63,869 nt of DNA from Deinococcus gobiensis I-0 (lineage in GTDB: Bacteria > Deinococcota > Deinococci > Deinococcales > Deinococcaceae). The stretch's first letter is position 1. Each line of letters opens with the position of its first letter. The stretch covers positions 808,001 through 871,869 of the forward strand of contig NC_017790.1 in the NCBI RefSeq assembly GCF_000252445.1, written 5' to 3'. Below, piece by piece: positions 37,979 through 51,924 of this stretch. The notes beneath the pieces were generated by a model. It worked only from the letters and a program-made list of their open reading frames with translations. It was not told the DNA's origin and did not search any database. The position numbers and the translations under genes were made by a program.

Positions 37979-39607
37979 ATGCGAAAGCTCCTGACCCTGA
38001 CCGCCGTGCTGGCCGCCGCCCTGACCGTCTCCGCCCACGCGCAGCAGCCCAAGAACGTCTTTACCGTGGTGCGCCCGACCCAGTGGGGCGCGCAGAACTT
38101 CAACCCCTTCGCGCCCGGCGACCAGCACCTGCTGCCGACCAACAGCGCCATATACGAGTCGCTGTTCTACGTGAACACCCTGAACGGCAAGGTGACGCCG
38201 GTCCTGGGCACCAAGTACACCTGGAGCGCCGACAACAAGACCCTGACCGTCTCCACCCGCCCCGGCGTGAAGTGGCACGACGGCTCGGCCTTCAGCGCCC
38301 GCGACGCGGCCTTCACCTTCAACTACCTCAAGCAGTATCCGGCGCTGGACACCTCGGCCATCTGGAAAAACGGGCTGGCGGGCGCCAAGGCCACGAACGA
38401 CACGACCCTGGTCCTGACCTTCTCGAAGGCCAACACGACCATCTTCCCCTACATCGCCGGGCAGATGATCGTGCCCGAGGCCATCTGGAGCAAGATCACC
38501 TCGCCGCTCACCGAGACGAACGCCAAGCCGGTGGGCACCGGCCCCTTCACCTTCGACGCCTACAGCCAGCAGGCCCTGCGGGTGCTGAAAAACCCCAACT
38601 ACTGGATGAAGGGCCAGCCCTACATCGACGCGGTGGTGTGGGTCTCGACGAACAGCAACGACGCCGCGCTCCTCAAGCTCCTGAAGGGCGAGGCCGACTA
38701 CGGCTACGTCGGGCAGGCCGACCCCGTGAACGGCTACCAGAAGAAAGGCCCCAACAACCAGTTCTGGTGGCCGGTGACGGGCGACAACTACCTGTACTTC
38801 AATACCACCAAGGCGCCCTTCAATGACCCGGCCTTCCGGCGCGCGCTCTCGCAGGGGGTCAACACCGCGAACGTGGCCGAGAAGGCCTACGCCGGGGCCG
38901 CCAAGGCCGCCCACAGCAGCGGCATCATCCCGGGGCAGCAGGCGCAGTGGCTCCCGGCCGGCACCGCCAGCCTGAAGTACGACATGGCCGCCGCCGACGC
39001 CGCCCTGACCCGGGCCGGCTACAAGAAGAACGCCCAGGGCGTGCGCCTGGGCAAGGACGGCAAGCCGCTGCCCACCTTCAAGATCCTGGTCGGCGCGGGC
39101 TGGACCGACTTCATCACGATGGCGCAGGTCGTCGGCGGCGACCTCAAGAAGATCGGCCTGAACACCCAGATCGACCAGCAGGCCTGGAGCAGCTACTCGG
39201 GCGGCCTGCAAACGGGCACCTTCGACATGGGCATCAGCTGGGGCTGGGGCGGCGGCCCGACCCCCTACTACCTGTTCAACCAGAGCTTCGGGCCCGAGTA
39301 CAGCGCGGCGGTGGGCAAGACCGCGCCCAGCAACCTCTCGCGCTACACCAACCCCGCCGTCACGGCGGCCCTGACGCAGTTCCAGAGCACCAGCGACACG
39401 GCCGCCCAGAAAAAGGCCATGGCGACCATCGTCAGGGCGGTCATGACCGACATGCCCTGGCTGCCGCTCACCGACCGCTCGGAGTTCTCGAACTACTCGA
39501 CGGTACGCTTCACCGGCTTCCCGACTGCCCAGAACCCCTACAACTCGGGCACGGCCGACGACACGGCGGGCGCCCGCCTGATGTACCTGAACGTCAAGCC
39601 CAAGTGA
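37979..39607 (+). CDS. ABC transporter substrate-binding protein, probably for oligosaccharides
   Basis: This 542-residue family-5 solute-binding protein has a signal peptide (MRKLLTLTAVLAAALTVSAHAQ). Fold markers are RPGVKWHDGSAFSARDAAFTFNYL, PVGTGPFTFDAY and KNPNYWMKG. Although the family is usually called peptide-binding, many members carry cello- or beta-gluco-oligosaccharides. The aromatic-rich stretch NNQFWWPVTGDNYLYF and the GWGWGGG segment, together with the downstream GH3 enzyme, favour a sugar ligand (inference). Start ATG 37979 follows an A-rich ribosome site. Confidence 0.9.
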   Translation: MRKLLTLTAVLAAALTVSAHAQQPKNVFTVVRPTQWGAQNFNPFAPGDQHLLPTNSAIYESLFYVNTLNGKVTPVLGTKYTWSADNKTLTVSTRPGVKWHDGSAFSARDAAFTFNYLKQYPALDTSAIWKNGLAGAKATNDTTLVLTFSKANTTIFPYIAGQMIVPEAIWSKITSPLTETNAKPVGTGPFTFDAYSQQALRVLKNPNYWMKGQPYIDAVVWVSTNSNDAALLKLLKGEADYGYVGQADPVNGYQKKGPNNQFWWPVTGDNYLYFNTTKAPFNDPAFRRALSQGVNTANVAEKAYAGAAKAAHSSGIIPGQQAQWLPAGTASLKYDMAAADAALTRAGYKKNAQGVRLGKDGKPLPTFKILVGAGWTDFITMAQVVGGDLKKIGLNTQIDQQAWSSYSGGLQTGTFDMGISWGWGGGPTPYYLFNQSFGPEYSAAVGKTAPSNLSRYTNPAVTAALTQFQSTSDTAAQKKAMATIVRAVMTDMPWLPLTDRSEFSNYSTVRFTGFPTAQNPYNSGTADDTAGARLMYLNVKPK

Positions 39608-39710
39608 GCGGGAACGGGGGCCGCTGTCCGGTCGGCCCCCGTTTCCACCGCCAGCCCCCACTCCGCCCGGACGAACCCGTGACCTCCCCACGGGTTCGTC
39701 GGAGGTTTGC

Positions 39711-40693
39711 ATGCCCTACCTGCTGCGCAAATTCCTGTTCCTGCTGCTGACCCTCTGGGCGGCGGTCACGCTCAACTTCGTCCTGCCGCGCCTCGTGCCC
39801 GGCGATCCCATCGGCGCGATGCTCGCCAAGTACCAGGGCAAGCTCGACCCCTCGGCGGTGGACGCCCTGACGGTCGCCTACGGCCTGAACGACCAGGGCA
39901 GCCTCCTGACGCAGTACGTGACCTACCTGGGCCACATGCTGCGCGGCGACTTCGGGCGCTCCATCGGGCAGTTTCCGACGCCGGTCGTGGACATCGTCGC
40001 CCAGGCCGCGCCCTGGACCATCGGGCTGGTGGGCATCTGCACCGTTCTGGCCTTTCTGCTGGGCAGCGCCCTGGGTCTGTACAGCGCGTGGCGCCGGGGG
40101 GGGCGGGTGGCAGACGCCCTGCCGCCCATCGCCCTGTTCCTGAACTCCATGCCGTACTTCTGGTTCGCGCTGCTGCTGCTGTACCTGCTGGCCTTCCGCA
40201 CCGGCACCTTTCCGCTGAGTGGCAGCCTCGACCCCTTCCTGACGCAGTTCAGCGCCGACTGGTGGAAGAGCCTGCTGCGCCACGCCGCGCTGCCGGCCCT
40301 GACCATCGTGGTGACGGCGGCGGGCGGCTGGCTGATCACCATGCGCAACAACGTGATGGGCGTGATGGGCGAGGACTACGTCGCCTTCGCCCGCGCCAAG
40401 GGCCTGAGCGAGGGGCGGCTGCTCAACCGCTATGTGCTGCGCAACGCCCTGCTGCCGAGCTTCACGGCTTTCGGCATGGCGCTGGGCTTCGTGGTGGGCG
40501 GCAGCATCCTGACCGAGACGGTGTTCTCGTACCCGGGGCTGGGCCTCCAGCTCTACAACGCCGTGACCACGCTGGACTACCCGCTCATGCAGGCCATCTT
40601 CCTGTTCATCGCCCTGGCGGTGCTCATCGCCAACTTCATCGTGGACGCGCTGTACGCCGTCCTCGACCCGCGCGTGCGCGACGGGAAGGCCGG

Positions 40694-40697
<4 letters not shown>
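39711..40697 (+). CDS. ABC transporter permease, DppB type
   Basis: This 328-residue permease has six predicted helices. The first is residues ~8-28, the extracytoplasmic part has HMLRGDFGRSIG, and the EAA loop EDYVAFARAKGLSEGRLLNRYVLRNALLP carries the ATPase contact. GGAGG lies before the ATG. The stop overlaps the start of the fused permease-ATPase gene. Confidence 0.92.
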
Positions 40698-43673
<2,976 letters not shown>

Positions 43674-43702
43674 TCCGGATTTTTCCGCACAAGGACGGTT
43701 CC

Positions 43703-45535
<1,833 letters not shown>

Positions 45536-45540
45536 GTAGA

Positions 45541-45589
45541 GCAGGGAGGGGCCGGGGAGAAGACTGCTTTCTCCCCGGCCCCTCCCTGC
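45541..45589. terminator. Perfect 21-bp bidirectional terminator
   Basis: Bases 45541-45561 and 45569-45589 are exactly complementary over 21 bp (GCAGGGAGGGGCCGGGGAGA and one more A) with a 7-nt loop. It begins 5 bases after the GH3 stop and ends 8 bases before the stop of the opposite gene. It is the strongest hairpin in the window. Confidence 0.88.
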
Positions 45590-45597
45590 CTCAAAGG

Positions 45598-46575
45598 TCA
45601 GGGGCGCAGCAGCACCTTGCCCGACTTGCCGGGCGTCAGCGACGCCTGGACCGCCTGCCGGATGTCCGCCAGGGCGTAGGTGGCCTCAACCGGCAGGCGC
45701 AGTTGCCCCCCGGCGACCAGCCCGACGAGTTCGCGGATCAGGCGGGTGCGCTCCTCGGCGGGCATGTCCGCGATGATGCGGCTGCCCCAGAAGCCCTTGA
45801 CCGTCAGGTGCTTGAAGATCACGTCGCCCGAGGGGATGTGCATGGGGCCGCCCGACATGGTCCCGAAGGACACGAGCAGGCCGTCGCTGCCCAGCAGGTC
45901 CGCGAGGTCGCCCGAGGCGTCGCCGCCGATGGAGTCCACGGCCGCGCGGATGGGGGCGTCGCCGTGCAGGGCGCGCACCTGATCTTTCCAGCCGGGCTGC
46001 GCGGTCGAGACGACGTTGCGGATGCCCAGGTCGGCCATCTCGGTCAGGCCCGCGTCGCGCCGCACGAGGTTGATGGTGTGGACGCCGCGCGCCTCCGTGA
46101 GCATCGCCAGCGTCTTGCCGACCGCGCCGTTGGCCGTGTTCTGGATGATCCAGTCGCCGGGCTGCACGTTCAGGAAGTCCAGCAGCGACAGGGCGCTCAG
46201 GGGCATGGCGATCAGCTGGGCGGCGGCTTCGTCGGTCACGGCGTCGGGCAGCGGCACGAGGCCGGCGGCCGGGGCCAGGAAGTACTCGCTCCAGGTGCCG
46301 GTGCCCGAGGCGCTGTTCACGCGGCGGCCGATCAGGGCGCGGTCCACGCCCTCGCCCACGGCGTCGACCGTGCCCACGGCCTCGGTGCCGCCGGTGGCGG
46401 GCAGCGTGGGCTTGTGACCGTAGCTGCCGCGCACGGTCCAGAGGTCGTGGTTGTGGATCGCGGCCAGATGGGTGCGGATCCGGACCTGACGGGGGCCGGG
46501 CTCGGGCAGGGCGACCTCGCCCAGGCCCAGGACGGTTTCGGGTTCTCCAAACTGCGTGTAGACGATGCTTTTCAT
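45598..46575 (-). CDS. Zinc-free quinone oxidoreductase-like MDR protein
   Basis: This 325-residue medium-chain dehydrogenase/reductase of the quinone oxidoreductase/enoyl reductase branch has GroES-like residues 1-125 with HNHDLWTVRGSYG and GTEAVGTVDAVG. The nucleotide-binding domain reads GDWIIQNTANGAVGKTLAML, and FWGSRI comes near the C-terminus. The structural and catalytic zinc ligands of alcohol dehydrogenases are absent. It likely reduces quinones or reactive carbonyls with NADPH. GGAGG precedes the ATG. It follows a TetR gene 23 bases upstream in the same direction, an arrangement typical of electrophile-response pairs. Confidence 0.88.
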   Translation of the reverse strand: MKSIVYTQFGEPETVLGLGEVALPEPGPRQVRIRTHLAAIHNHDLWTVRGSYGHKPTLPATGGTEAVGTVDAVGEGVDRALIGRRVNSASGTGTWSEYFLAPAAGLVPLPDAVTDEAAAQLIAMPLSALSLLDFLNVQPGDWIIQNTANGAVGKTLAMLTEARGVHTINLVRRDAGLTEMADLGIRNVVSTAQPGWKDQVRALHGDAPIRAAVDSIGGDASGDLADLLGSDGLLVSFGTMSGGPMHIPSGDVIFKHLTVKGFWGSRIIADMPAEERTRLIRELVGLVAGGQLRLPVEATYALADIRQAVQASLTPGKSGKVLLRP

Positions 46576-46598
46576 GGTGGGGTCCTCCGGGAAGAAAG

Positions 46599-47186
46599 TC
46601 AGGCGGTGGGGGTCAGGAGCTGCGCCGTGACGACCAGGGCGTCTTGCAGGGGCTGCGGGCTTTTCTGGACCTTCGAGAGCACGGCGGCGCCCAGCCACAT
46701 GGAATACAGCGCCTGGGCGAGCGTGCCGGGCGGCGTCCCGGCGGGAACGGAGCCCTCGGCCTGACCCTCGGCCACGGCGGCCCCGACCCGGCCCAGCAGG
46801 CGGGCCGCGCCCTGATCGGTCAGGCGGCGCAGGTCGCCCGGCAGGTCCGCGATCTCGGCCCCCAGCTTGACGACCAGGCAGTGGTTCGCCAGGCCGCCCT
46901 GGGCCGAGGTGTCCAGCCACGCCTGCCAGAAGCGCATGAGCCGCGTGCGCGCGTTGCCCTCCTGGGCCAGCAGCCGGTCGAGCCTCGCCTCGTATTCCTC
47001 GAAATAGTCGTCCAGCAGCGCGCAGCCGAAGGCTTCTTTCGAGGCGAAGTAATGGTAGAAGGAGCCTTTAGGCACGCCGCCGGCCTCCAGAAGTTCCTTG
47101 AGGCCCACGCCGCCGTACCCCTTCTGAAGAACCTGCTGCCGGCCCACGTCGAGCAGGTGCCGGCGGGTCTGTTCTCCTTTGGTCAT
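46599..47186 (-). CDS. TetR-family repressor (NemR/AcuR-like)
   Basis: This ~195-residue TetR regulator has an N-terminal helix-turn-helix (residues ~20-50: VGLKELLEAGGVPKGSFYHYFASKE) and a C-terminal ligand domain with a central Cys in LANHCLVVKLGAEI. That is the pattern of NemR/AcuR-like repressors that respond to electrophiles. I use ATG 47186; a GTG three codons upstream is possible. A palindrome 30 bases upstream is its likely operator, and the downstream oxidoreductase its likely target. Confidence 0.9.
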   Translation of the reverse strand: MTKGEQTRRHLLDVGRQQVLQKGYGGVGLKELLEAGGVPKGSFYHYFASKEAFGCALLDDYFEEYEARLDRLLAQEGNARTRLMRFWQAWLDTSAQGGLANHCLVVKLGAEIADLPGDLRRLTDQGAARLLGRVGAAVAEGQAEGSVPAGTPPGTLAQALYSMWLGAAVLSKVQKSPQPLQDALVVTAQLLTPTA

Positions 47187-47215
47187 CACAGCCACGACCG
47201 GAGTTTAGCAGAAAA

Positions 47216-47230
47216 TAGACCGGTCGTCTA
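47216..47230. promoter_or_regulatory. Palindromic operator for the TetR regulator
   Basis: TAGACCGGTCGTCTA is an inverted repeat (TAGAC-N5-GTCTA) with a nested GACCGGTC. It resembles the TAGACC-type boxes of NemR/AcuR repressors and lies 30 bases upstream of the TetR start codon. Autorepression is inferred. Confidence 0.6.
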
Positions 47231-47338
47231 GAAATGGATGCGCAGGAAAAAGAAGAGAGAGCTGACCGGCCCTGCATTTTCTTGACTAGGTCGGTATGTG
47301 CGTGTGCTGTGCGTGGCCTTGCGGGAACCTGGAGAGAC

Positions 47339-47375
47339 TGTTATGGTTCTGCATAACACCAGCAAAGCTGTTATG
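47339..47375. promoter_or_regulatory. Three TGTTATG half-sites upstream of the second peptide island
   Basis: TGTTATG (47339-47345) faces CATAACA (47352-47358) across six bases, and a further TGTTATG occurs at 47369, exactly 30 bases after the first. AT-rich repeated sites are rare here. They lie between a weak possible promoter (TTGACT at 47282) and the binding-protein start at 47394. The GntR-family regulator of the same operon is the obvious candidate binder. Confidence 0.5.
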
Positions 47376-47393
47376 GATGTTCTGGAGGTGGGT

Positions 47394-48968
47394 ATGAACC
47401 GACTGTCTCAGGCCGCATTGACCCTCGTCGCCGCACTCAGCGTTTCGCAGGCCCTGGCCGCGACGCGGGGCGGGCAACTCGTCTACGGCCGCTACGCCGA
47501 TTCGCTGTTTCTGGACCCGGTCCTCAACGACGCCAACCTCGACATCTGGATCCTGACGAACCTCTACGACACCCTGCTCCAGCCCACGGCCGACGGCAAA
47601 GGCGTGCAGCCGGGCCTCGCCTCGCGCTACGTGGCGTCGAGCGACGGCAAGACCCTGACGCTGACCCTGCGCCCGGGCCTGAAGTTCGCCGACGGCAGCG
47701 CCCTGACCGGGGCCGACGTGAAATGGTCGCTGGACCGCGCCCGCAAGCCCGACGCCGGGGCCTGGAGTTCCTCGCTGGCGAGCATCGATACGGTGACCGT
47801 CAGCGGCAACACCGTCACCCTCAAGCTCAAGCGGCCCGACCCCACCCTGCCCGCCGCCCTGGCGACCTTCAACGCCGGGATCATGCCCCAGAAGCTCTTC
47901 ACGGCCGCGCCCGGCAAGAACGACGCCGAGAAGGCCAAGGCCTTCGCCGAGAAGCCCATCGGTTCCGGCCCCTTCGTGCTCAGCGAGTGGAAACGCGGGT
48001 CGTACATGGTCCTCAAGCGCAATCCCTACTACTGGAAAAAGGGCGACGACGGCAAGGCGCTGCCCTACCTCGACAGCGTGCGCTTCGAGATCATTCCGGA
48101 CGACAACACCCGCATCCTGAAGCTCCAGGCCGGGGAATTGCAGGGCGCCGAATTCATTCCCCTGAGCCGCGTGGCCGAGCTGAAGCGCAACGCCGCCCTG
48201 GACATGGAACTGTTCCCCTCGACCAAGGTGAACTCGATCCTGATGAACAACCGCCCCACCCTGAAAAACGGGACCGACAACCCCCTGAGCGACGTGCGGG
48301 TGCGCCAGGCACTGAACTACGCGACCAACAAGGACGCACTCATTCAGGTCGTGACCTATGGCACGGGCAAGCCCATGACCTCCTACATGTCCTCGACCAC
48401 GCCGTTGTTCGATTCGAGCCAGAAGGGCTTTCCCTACGACCTCGCCAAGGCCAAATCCCTGCTCGCGGCCAGCAAGTACAAGGGTGGGTTCGAGGTCAGC
48501 GTGCTGGCGACGAGCGGCAGCGCCGACGACCTCGCCCTGCTGACGGCCCTGCAACAGATGTGGGGGGCCATCGGCGTGCGTCTCAAGATCGAGCAGGTGG
48601 ACGCCGCCACCAAGACGGCCCGCTACCGCGCCAACGACTTCCAGATGCGCACCGCCGCCTGGACCAACGACATCAACGACCCCTCGCAGATCACGAGCTA
48701 CTACGCGCTGTTCGACAACATCGAGTCGGTACACACGGGCTTCAAGAGCGCCGAGATCGACAAGCTGTTCGCGCAGAGCCAACAGGAACTCAGCCGCATC
48801 ACCCGCGCCTCGCAGTACCGCCGTATCCAGAGCGTGTACGCCGCCGCCGCGCCCATCATCTACCTCTACGAGACGCCGTATCCGGTGGCGCTGTCGAAGA
48901 AGGTCAACGGCTTCGTGCAGATTCCGCTGGGCAACAACATCTTCGCCTCCACCTGGCTGACGAAGTAG
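47394..48968 (+). CDS. ABC transporter substrate-binding protein, peptide type
   Basis: This 524-residue family-5 solute-binding protein heads a twelve-gene operon. The ATG follows GGAGGTG and starts a signal peptide (MNRLSQAALTLVAALSVSQALA). Markers are GRYADSLFLDPVLND, LRPGLKFADGSALTGADVKWSL, PIGSGPFVLSEWKRGSYMVLKRNPYYW and TPLFDSSQKGFPYD. It brings a peptide- or amide-like compound to the permease encoded next. An upstream in-frame start at 47298 would swallow the operator repeats and is rejected. Confidence 0.92.
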   Translation: MNRLSQAALTLVAALSVSQALAATRGGQLVYGRYADSLFLDPVLNDANLDIWILTNLYDTLLQPTADGKGVQPGLASRYVASSDGKTLTLTLRPGLKFADGSALTGADVKWSLDRARKPDAGAWSSSLASIDTVTVSGNTVTLKLKRPDPTLPAALATFNAGIMPQKLFTAAPGKNDAEKAKAFAEKPIGSGPFVLSEWKRGSYMVLKRNPYYWKKGDDGKALPYLDSVRFEIIPDDNTRILKLQAGELQGAEFIPLSRVAELKRNAALDMELFPSTKVNSILMNNRPTLKNGTDNPLSDVRVRQALNYATNKDALIQVVTYGTGKPMTSYMSSTTPLFDSSQKGFPYDLAKAKSLLAASKYKGGFEVSVLATSGSADDLALLTALQQMWGAIGVRLKIEQVDAATKTARYRANDFQMRTAAWTNDINDPSQITSYYALFDNIESVHTGFKSAEIDKLFAQSQQELSRITRASQYRRIQSVYAAAAPIIYLYETPYPVALSKKVNGFVQIPLGNNIFASTWLTK

Positions 48969-49080
48969 GGGAAGCCCGCGACCGGGTGGGCACGGCCCCG
49001 CCCCCGACCAGGGCCGTGTCCGCGTGGGCACGGCCGTCCCGGCCTCTGTGCCTCGCCCACGCCCGAACGGGGAAGCGCCG

Positions 49081-50016
49081 ATGAATACCTACGTCCTGAA
49101 ACGTCTCGTGCAGATCATTCCTACCTTTCTGGCCGTCATGCTGCTGGTCTTCCTGCTCGTGCGGCTGCTGCCCGGCGACCCCGCGAGCGCGGTGCTGGGC
49201 GACCGGGCCACGGCGGAGATCGTGGAGCGCACCAACCGCGAACTGGGCCTGGATCGCCCGCTGCCGGTGCAGTTCGGCCTGTTCGTGCAGCGTCTCCTTC
49301 AGGGCGACCTGGGCGACAGCATCAGCCTCAAGGTGCCGGTGCTGCGCCTGATCGCCGAGCGCCTGCCCGTCACCCTGTTCCTGAGCGTCTACGCCGCCGT
49401 GCTGGGCGTGCTGCTCGCCGTACCGCTGGCCGTGCTGGCCGCCGTGCGCCGCAACACCTGGGTGGACGCCCTGATCCGGGGCGTGTTCCAGGTGGGGCTG
49501 TCGCTGCCGGTGTTCTACGTGGCGCTGCAACTGCTCACGCTGCTGGGCGCGCGCCTGGGCTGGTTTCCCATCGGCGGTTACGGCGAGGGCTTCACGGGGC
49601 ACCTCTACCACCTGTTCCTGCCCGCGCTGACGCTGGGCCTGAACCTCGCGGCCGTCCTCGTGCGCACCCTGCGCAACTCGGTGATCGAGGTGCTCACGGC
49701 CGAGTACGTCTCCTTCGCGCGGGCCAAGGGACTGCGCGGGCGCGTGATCATGACGCGCCACGTGCTGCGCAACGCCCTGATCGCCACCGTCACCCTGCTG
49801 GGCCTGAACATCGGCGGCCTGATCGGCGGAGCCGTGATCACCGAGAGCGTGTTCGCCATTCCCGGCGTGGGCCGCCTGATGGTGGACGCCATCTTCGGCC
49901 GCGACTACCCGGTCATCCAGGGCCTGACCCTGACCTTCGCCGTGGTGGTGTCGCTGGTCTTTCTGGTCACCGACCTGATCCATTCCCGCCTCGACCCGCG
50001 CGTGGAGCTGAACTGA
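49081..50016 (+). CDS. ABC transporter permease, DppB type
   Basis: This 311-residue permease has a helix at residues ~9-29, extracytoplasmic LLQGDLGDSISLKVPV, five more helices and the EAA loop AEYVSFARAKGLRGRVIMTRHVLRNALI. It is the first permease of a complete BCDF set. GGGGAAG precedes the ATG. The 112 bases between the binding-protein stop and this start are non-coding. Confidence 0.92.
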   Translation: MNTYVLKRLVQIIPTFLAVMLLVFLLVRLLPGDPASAVLGDRATAEIVERTNRELGLDRPLPVQFGLFVQRLLQGDLGDSISLKVPVLRLIAERLPVTLFLSVYAAVLGVLLAVPLAVLAAVRRNTWVDALIRGVFQVGLSLPVFYVALQLLTLLGARLGWFPIGGYGEGFTGHLYHLFLPALTLGLNLAAVLVRTLRNSVIEVLTAEYVSFARAKGLRGRVIMTRHVLRNALIATVTLLGLNIGGLIGGAVITESVFAIPGVGRLMVDAIFGRDYPVIQGLTLTFAVVVSLVFLVTDLIHSRLDPRVELN

Positions 50017-50050
50017 TGCCCGGCCCGGCCCGCCCTTCCAGGAGGCTTCC

Positions 50051-50899
50051 TTGACCACCGCGACCCTGACCCCCGTGGCCGCGCCCCGGCGGCGGCGCTG
50101 GCCCAAGCCCACGCTGCTCGTCGGCCTCGCGCTGCTGGCCGTGCTGATTCTGGCGGCCGTCTTCCCGGCCCGTCTCGCCCCTTTCAGCCCCACCGACTTC
50201 GACTACGAGGCCATCTTGCAGGGGCCCTCGGCCCGCCATCCCTTCGGCACCGACAATTTCGGGCGCGACGTGCTGAGCCGCGTGATCTACGGCACGCGCA
50301 TCGACCTCCAGATCGCCGTGTTCACCACCCTCTTCCCGTTCGTCTTCGGCACGCTGCTCGGGGCCCTGACGGGCTACCTGGGGCGCTGGGCCGACGCGCT
50401 GGTGGGGCGCGTCGCGGACCTCGTGGTGGTGTTTCCCTTCCTGGTGCTGGTCATCGCCATCGTGGCGGTGCTCGGGCCGGGCCTGACGAACATGTACGTC
50501 GCGGTGAGCGCGGTCGGCTGGGTGAGCTACTGGCGCCTGACGCGCGGCGAGGTCATGACCCAGAAGAAGGCCGAGTACGCCCAGGCGGGCCGGGTGCTGG
50601 GCTACAGCCCCAGCCGCATCCTGCTGCGCCACCTGCTGCCCAACGCGGTCACGCCCGCCATCGTGTATCTCATGACCGATATGAGCCTGGGCATCCTGCT
50701 GGGGGCCTCGCTGGGCTACCTGGGCCTGGGCGCGCAGCCCCCCACCCCCGAGTGGGGCGTGATGGTCGCCGACGGCAAGAACTTCATGGCGACCGCGTGG
50801 TGGATCAGCACCTTTCCGGGGCTGGCCCTGACGCTGGCGGGCGTGACCTTCAGCCTGATCGGTGACGGCCTGGCCGACGCCCTGAGGCCCCGCGCATGA
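50051..50899 (+). CDS. ABC transporter permease, DppC type
   Basis: This 282-residue permease starts with TTG behind AGGAGG. It has a basic cytoplasmic N-terminus (PRRRRWPKP), HPFGTDNFGRDVLSRVIYGTRIDL, six helices, and an EAA loop KAEYAQAGRVLGYSPSRILLRHLLPNAVTP. The stop overlaps the next start (ATGA). Confidence 0.92.
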   Translation: MTTATLTPVAAPRRRRWPKPTLLVGLALLAVLILAAVFPARLAPFSPTDFDYEAILQGPSARHPFGTDNFGRDVLSRVIYGTRIDLQIAVFTTLFPFVFGTLLGALTGYLGRWADALVGRVADLVVVFPFLVLVIAIVAVLGPGLTNMYVAVSAVGWVSYWRLTRGEVMTQKKAEYAQAGRVLGYSPSRILLRHLLPNAVTPAIVYLMTDMSLGILLGASLGYLGLGAQPPTPEWGVMVADGKNFMATAWWISTFPGLALTLAGVTFSLIGDGLADALRPRA

Positions 50900-51924
50900 C
50901 CGCGCCCCTCCTGAGTGTCCGCGACCTGAACGTGCGTATTCCCACGCCGGGGGGCACGCTGCACGCGGTACGCGGCGTGAGTTTCGACGTGCAGCCCGGC
51001 GAGGTGCTGGGTATCGTGGGCGAGAGCGGCAGCGGCAAGAGCGTGACCCTGCGCGCCCTGCTGCGCCTCCATGCGCCGCCCATCCAGGTGACGGGCGAGG
51101 TCGGCTACGGCGGCGAGAACCTGCTCACGCTGCCCCCGTCGCGGCTGCGTGGCGTGCGCGGCGGCCAGATCAGCATGATCTTCCAGGAACCCATGAGCGC
51201 CCTGAACCCGGTCCTGAGCGTGGGCGAGCAGATCACCGAGAACCTCGCCGAGCACCGGGGCCTGCGGGGCCGCGCCGCCCAGGACCGCGCCGCCGAGCTG
51301 CTCGACCTCACCGGCATTCCCAGCCCGCGCGCCCGCCTGCGCGACTACCCGCACCAGTTCTCGGGCGGGATGCGCCAGCGCGCCATGATCGCCATCGCGC
51401 TCGCCTCCGAGCCCAAGCTGCTGCTGGCCGACGAACCGACGACCGCGCTCGACGTGACCATCCAGGACCAGATTCTGAGATTGCTGCTGCGGCTGCGCGA
51501 GGAGATGCACATGGGGGTCATCCTGGTGACGCACGACCTCGGGGTCATCGCGCAGACCTGCGACCGCGTGGCCGTCATGTACGGCGGCCGGCTGATGGAG
51601 ACCGCGCCCGTCACGGCGCTGTTCCGGCAGCCCCGGCACGCCTACGCGCTGGGGCTGCTGCGCAGCCTGCCGGGCGGCGGCGCGCACCGCGTGCCCCTCC
51701 AGCCCATTCCCGGCGGGCCGCCCGACCTGCGCGTGCCCCCAACGGCCTGCGCCTTCGCGCCGCGCTGCGCGTATGTCACGCCCGCGTGCCTGGTCGCCGA
51801 ACCGCCGCTGCTGGAGATTGCGCCCGGCCGTGCCAGCGCCTGCGTTCACGCCGCCGAGCTGCCCGGCCCGCAGGAGCCGCAGACCGCGCCTACGTCTATG
51901 CCTGCCCGGCAGGTGGGCGCATGA
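50896..51924 (+). CDS. ABC transporter ATP-binding protein, DppD type
   Basis: This 342-residue ATPase has Walker A GESGSGKSVT, Q-loop MIFQEPMSALNP, signature FSGGMRQR, Walker B LLLADEPTTALD, H-loop LVTHDL and the C-terminal oligopeptide extension with a Cys pattern (CAFAPRCAYVTPAC). Tight overlaps with both neighbours show translational coupling. Confidence 0.94.
   Translation: MTAPLLSVRDLNVRIPTPGGTLHAVRGVSFDVQPGEVLGIVGESGSGKSVTLRALLRLHAPPIQVTGEVGYGGENLLTLPPSRLRGVRGGQISMIFQEPMSALNPVLSVGEQITENLAEHRGLRGRAAQDRAAELLDLTGIPSPRARLRDYPHQFSGGMRQRAMIAIALASEPKLLLADEPTTALDVTIQDQILRLLLRLREEMHMGVILVTHDLGVIAQTCDRVAVMYGGRLMETAPVTALFRQPRHAYALGLLRSLPGGGAHRVPLQPIPGGPPDLRVPPTACAFAPRCAYVTPACLVAEPPLLEIAPGRASACVHAAELPGPQEPQTAPTSMPARQVGA

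Noticed and set aside
47298..47393. Upstream start for the second-island binding protein
   Set aside because: It has no ribosome site, would hide the signal peptide, and covers the TGTTATG repeats.
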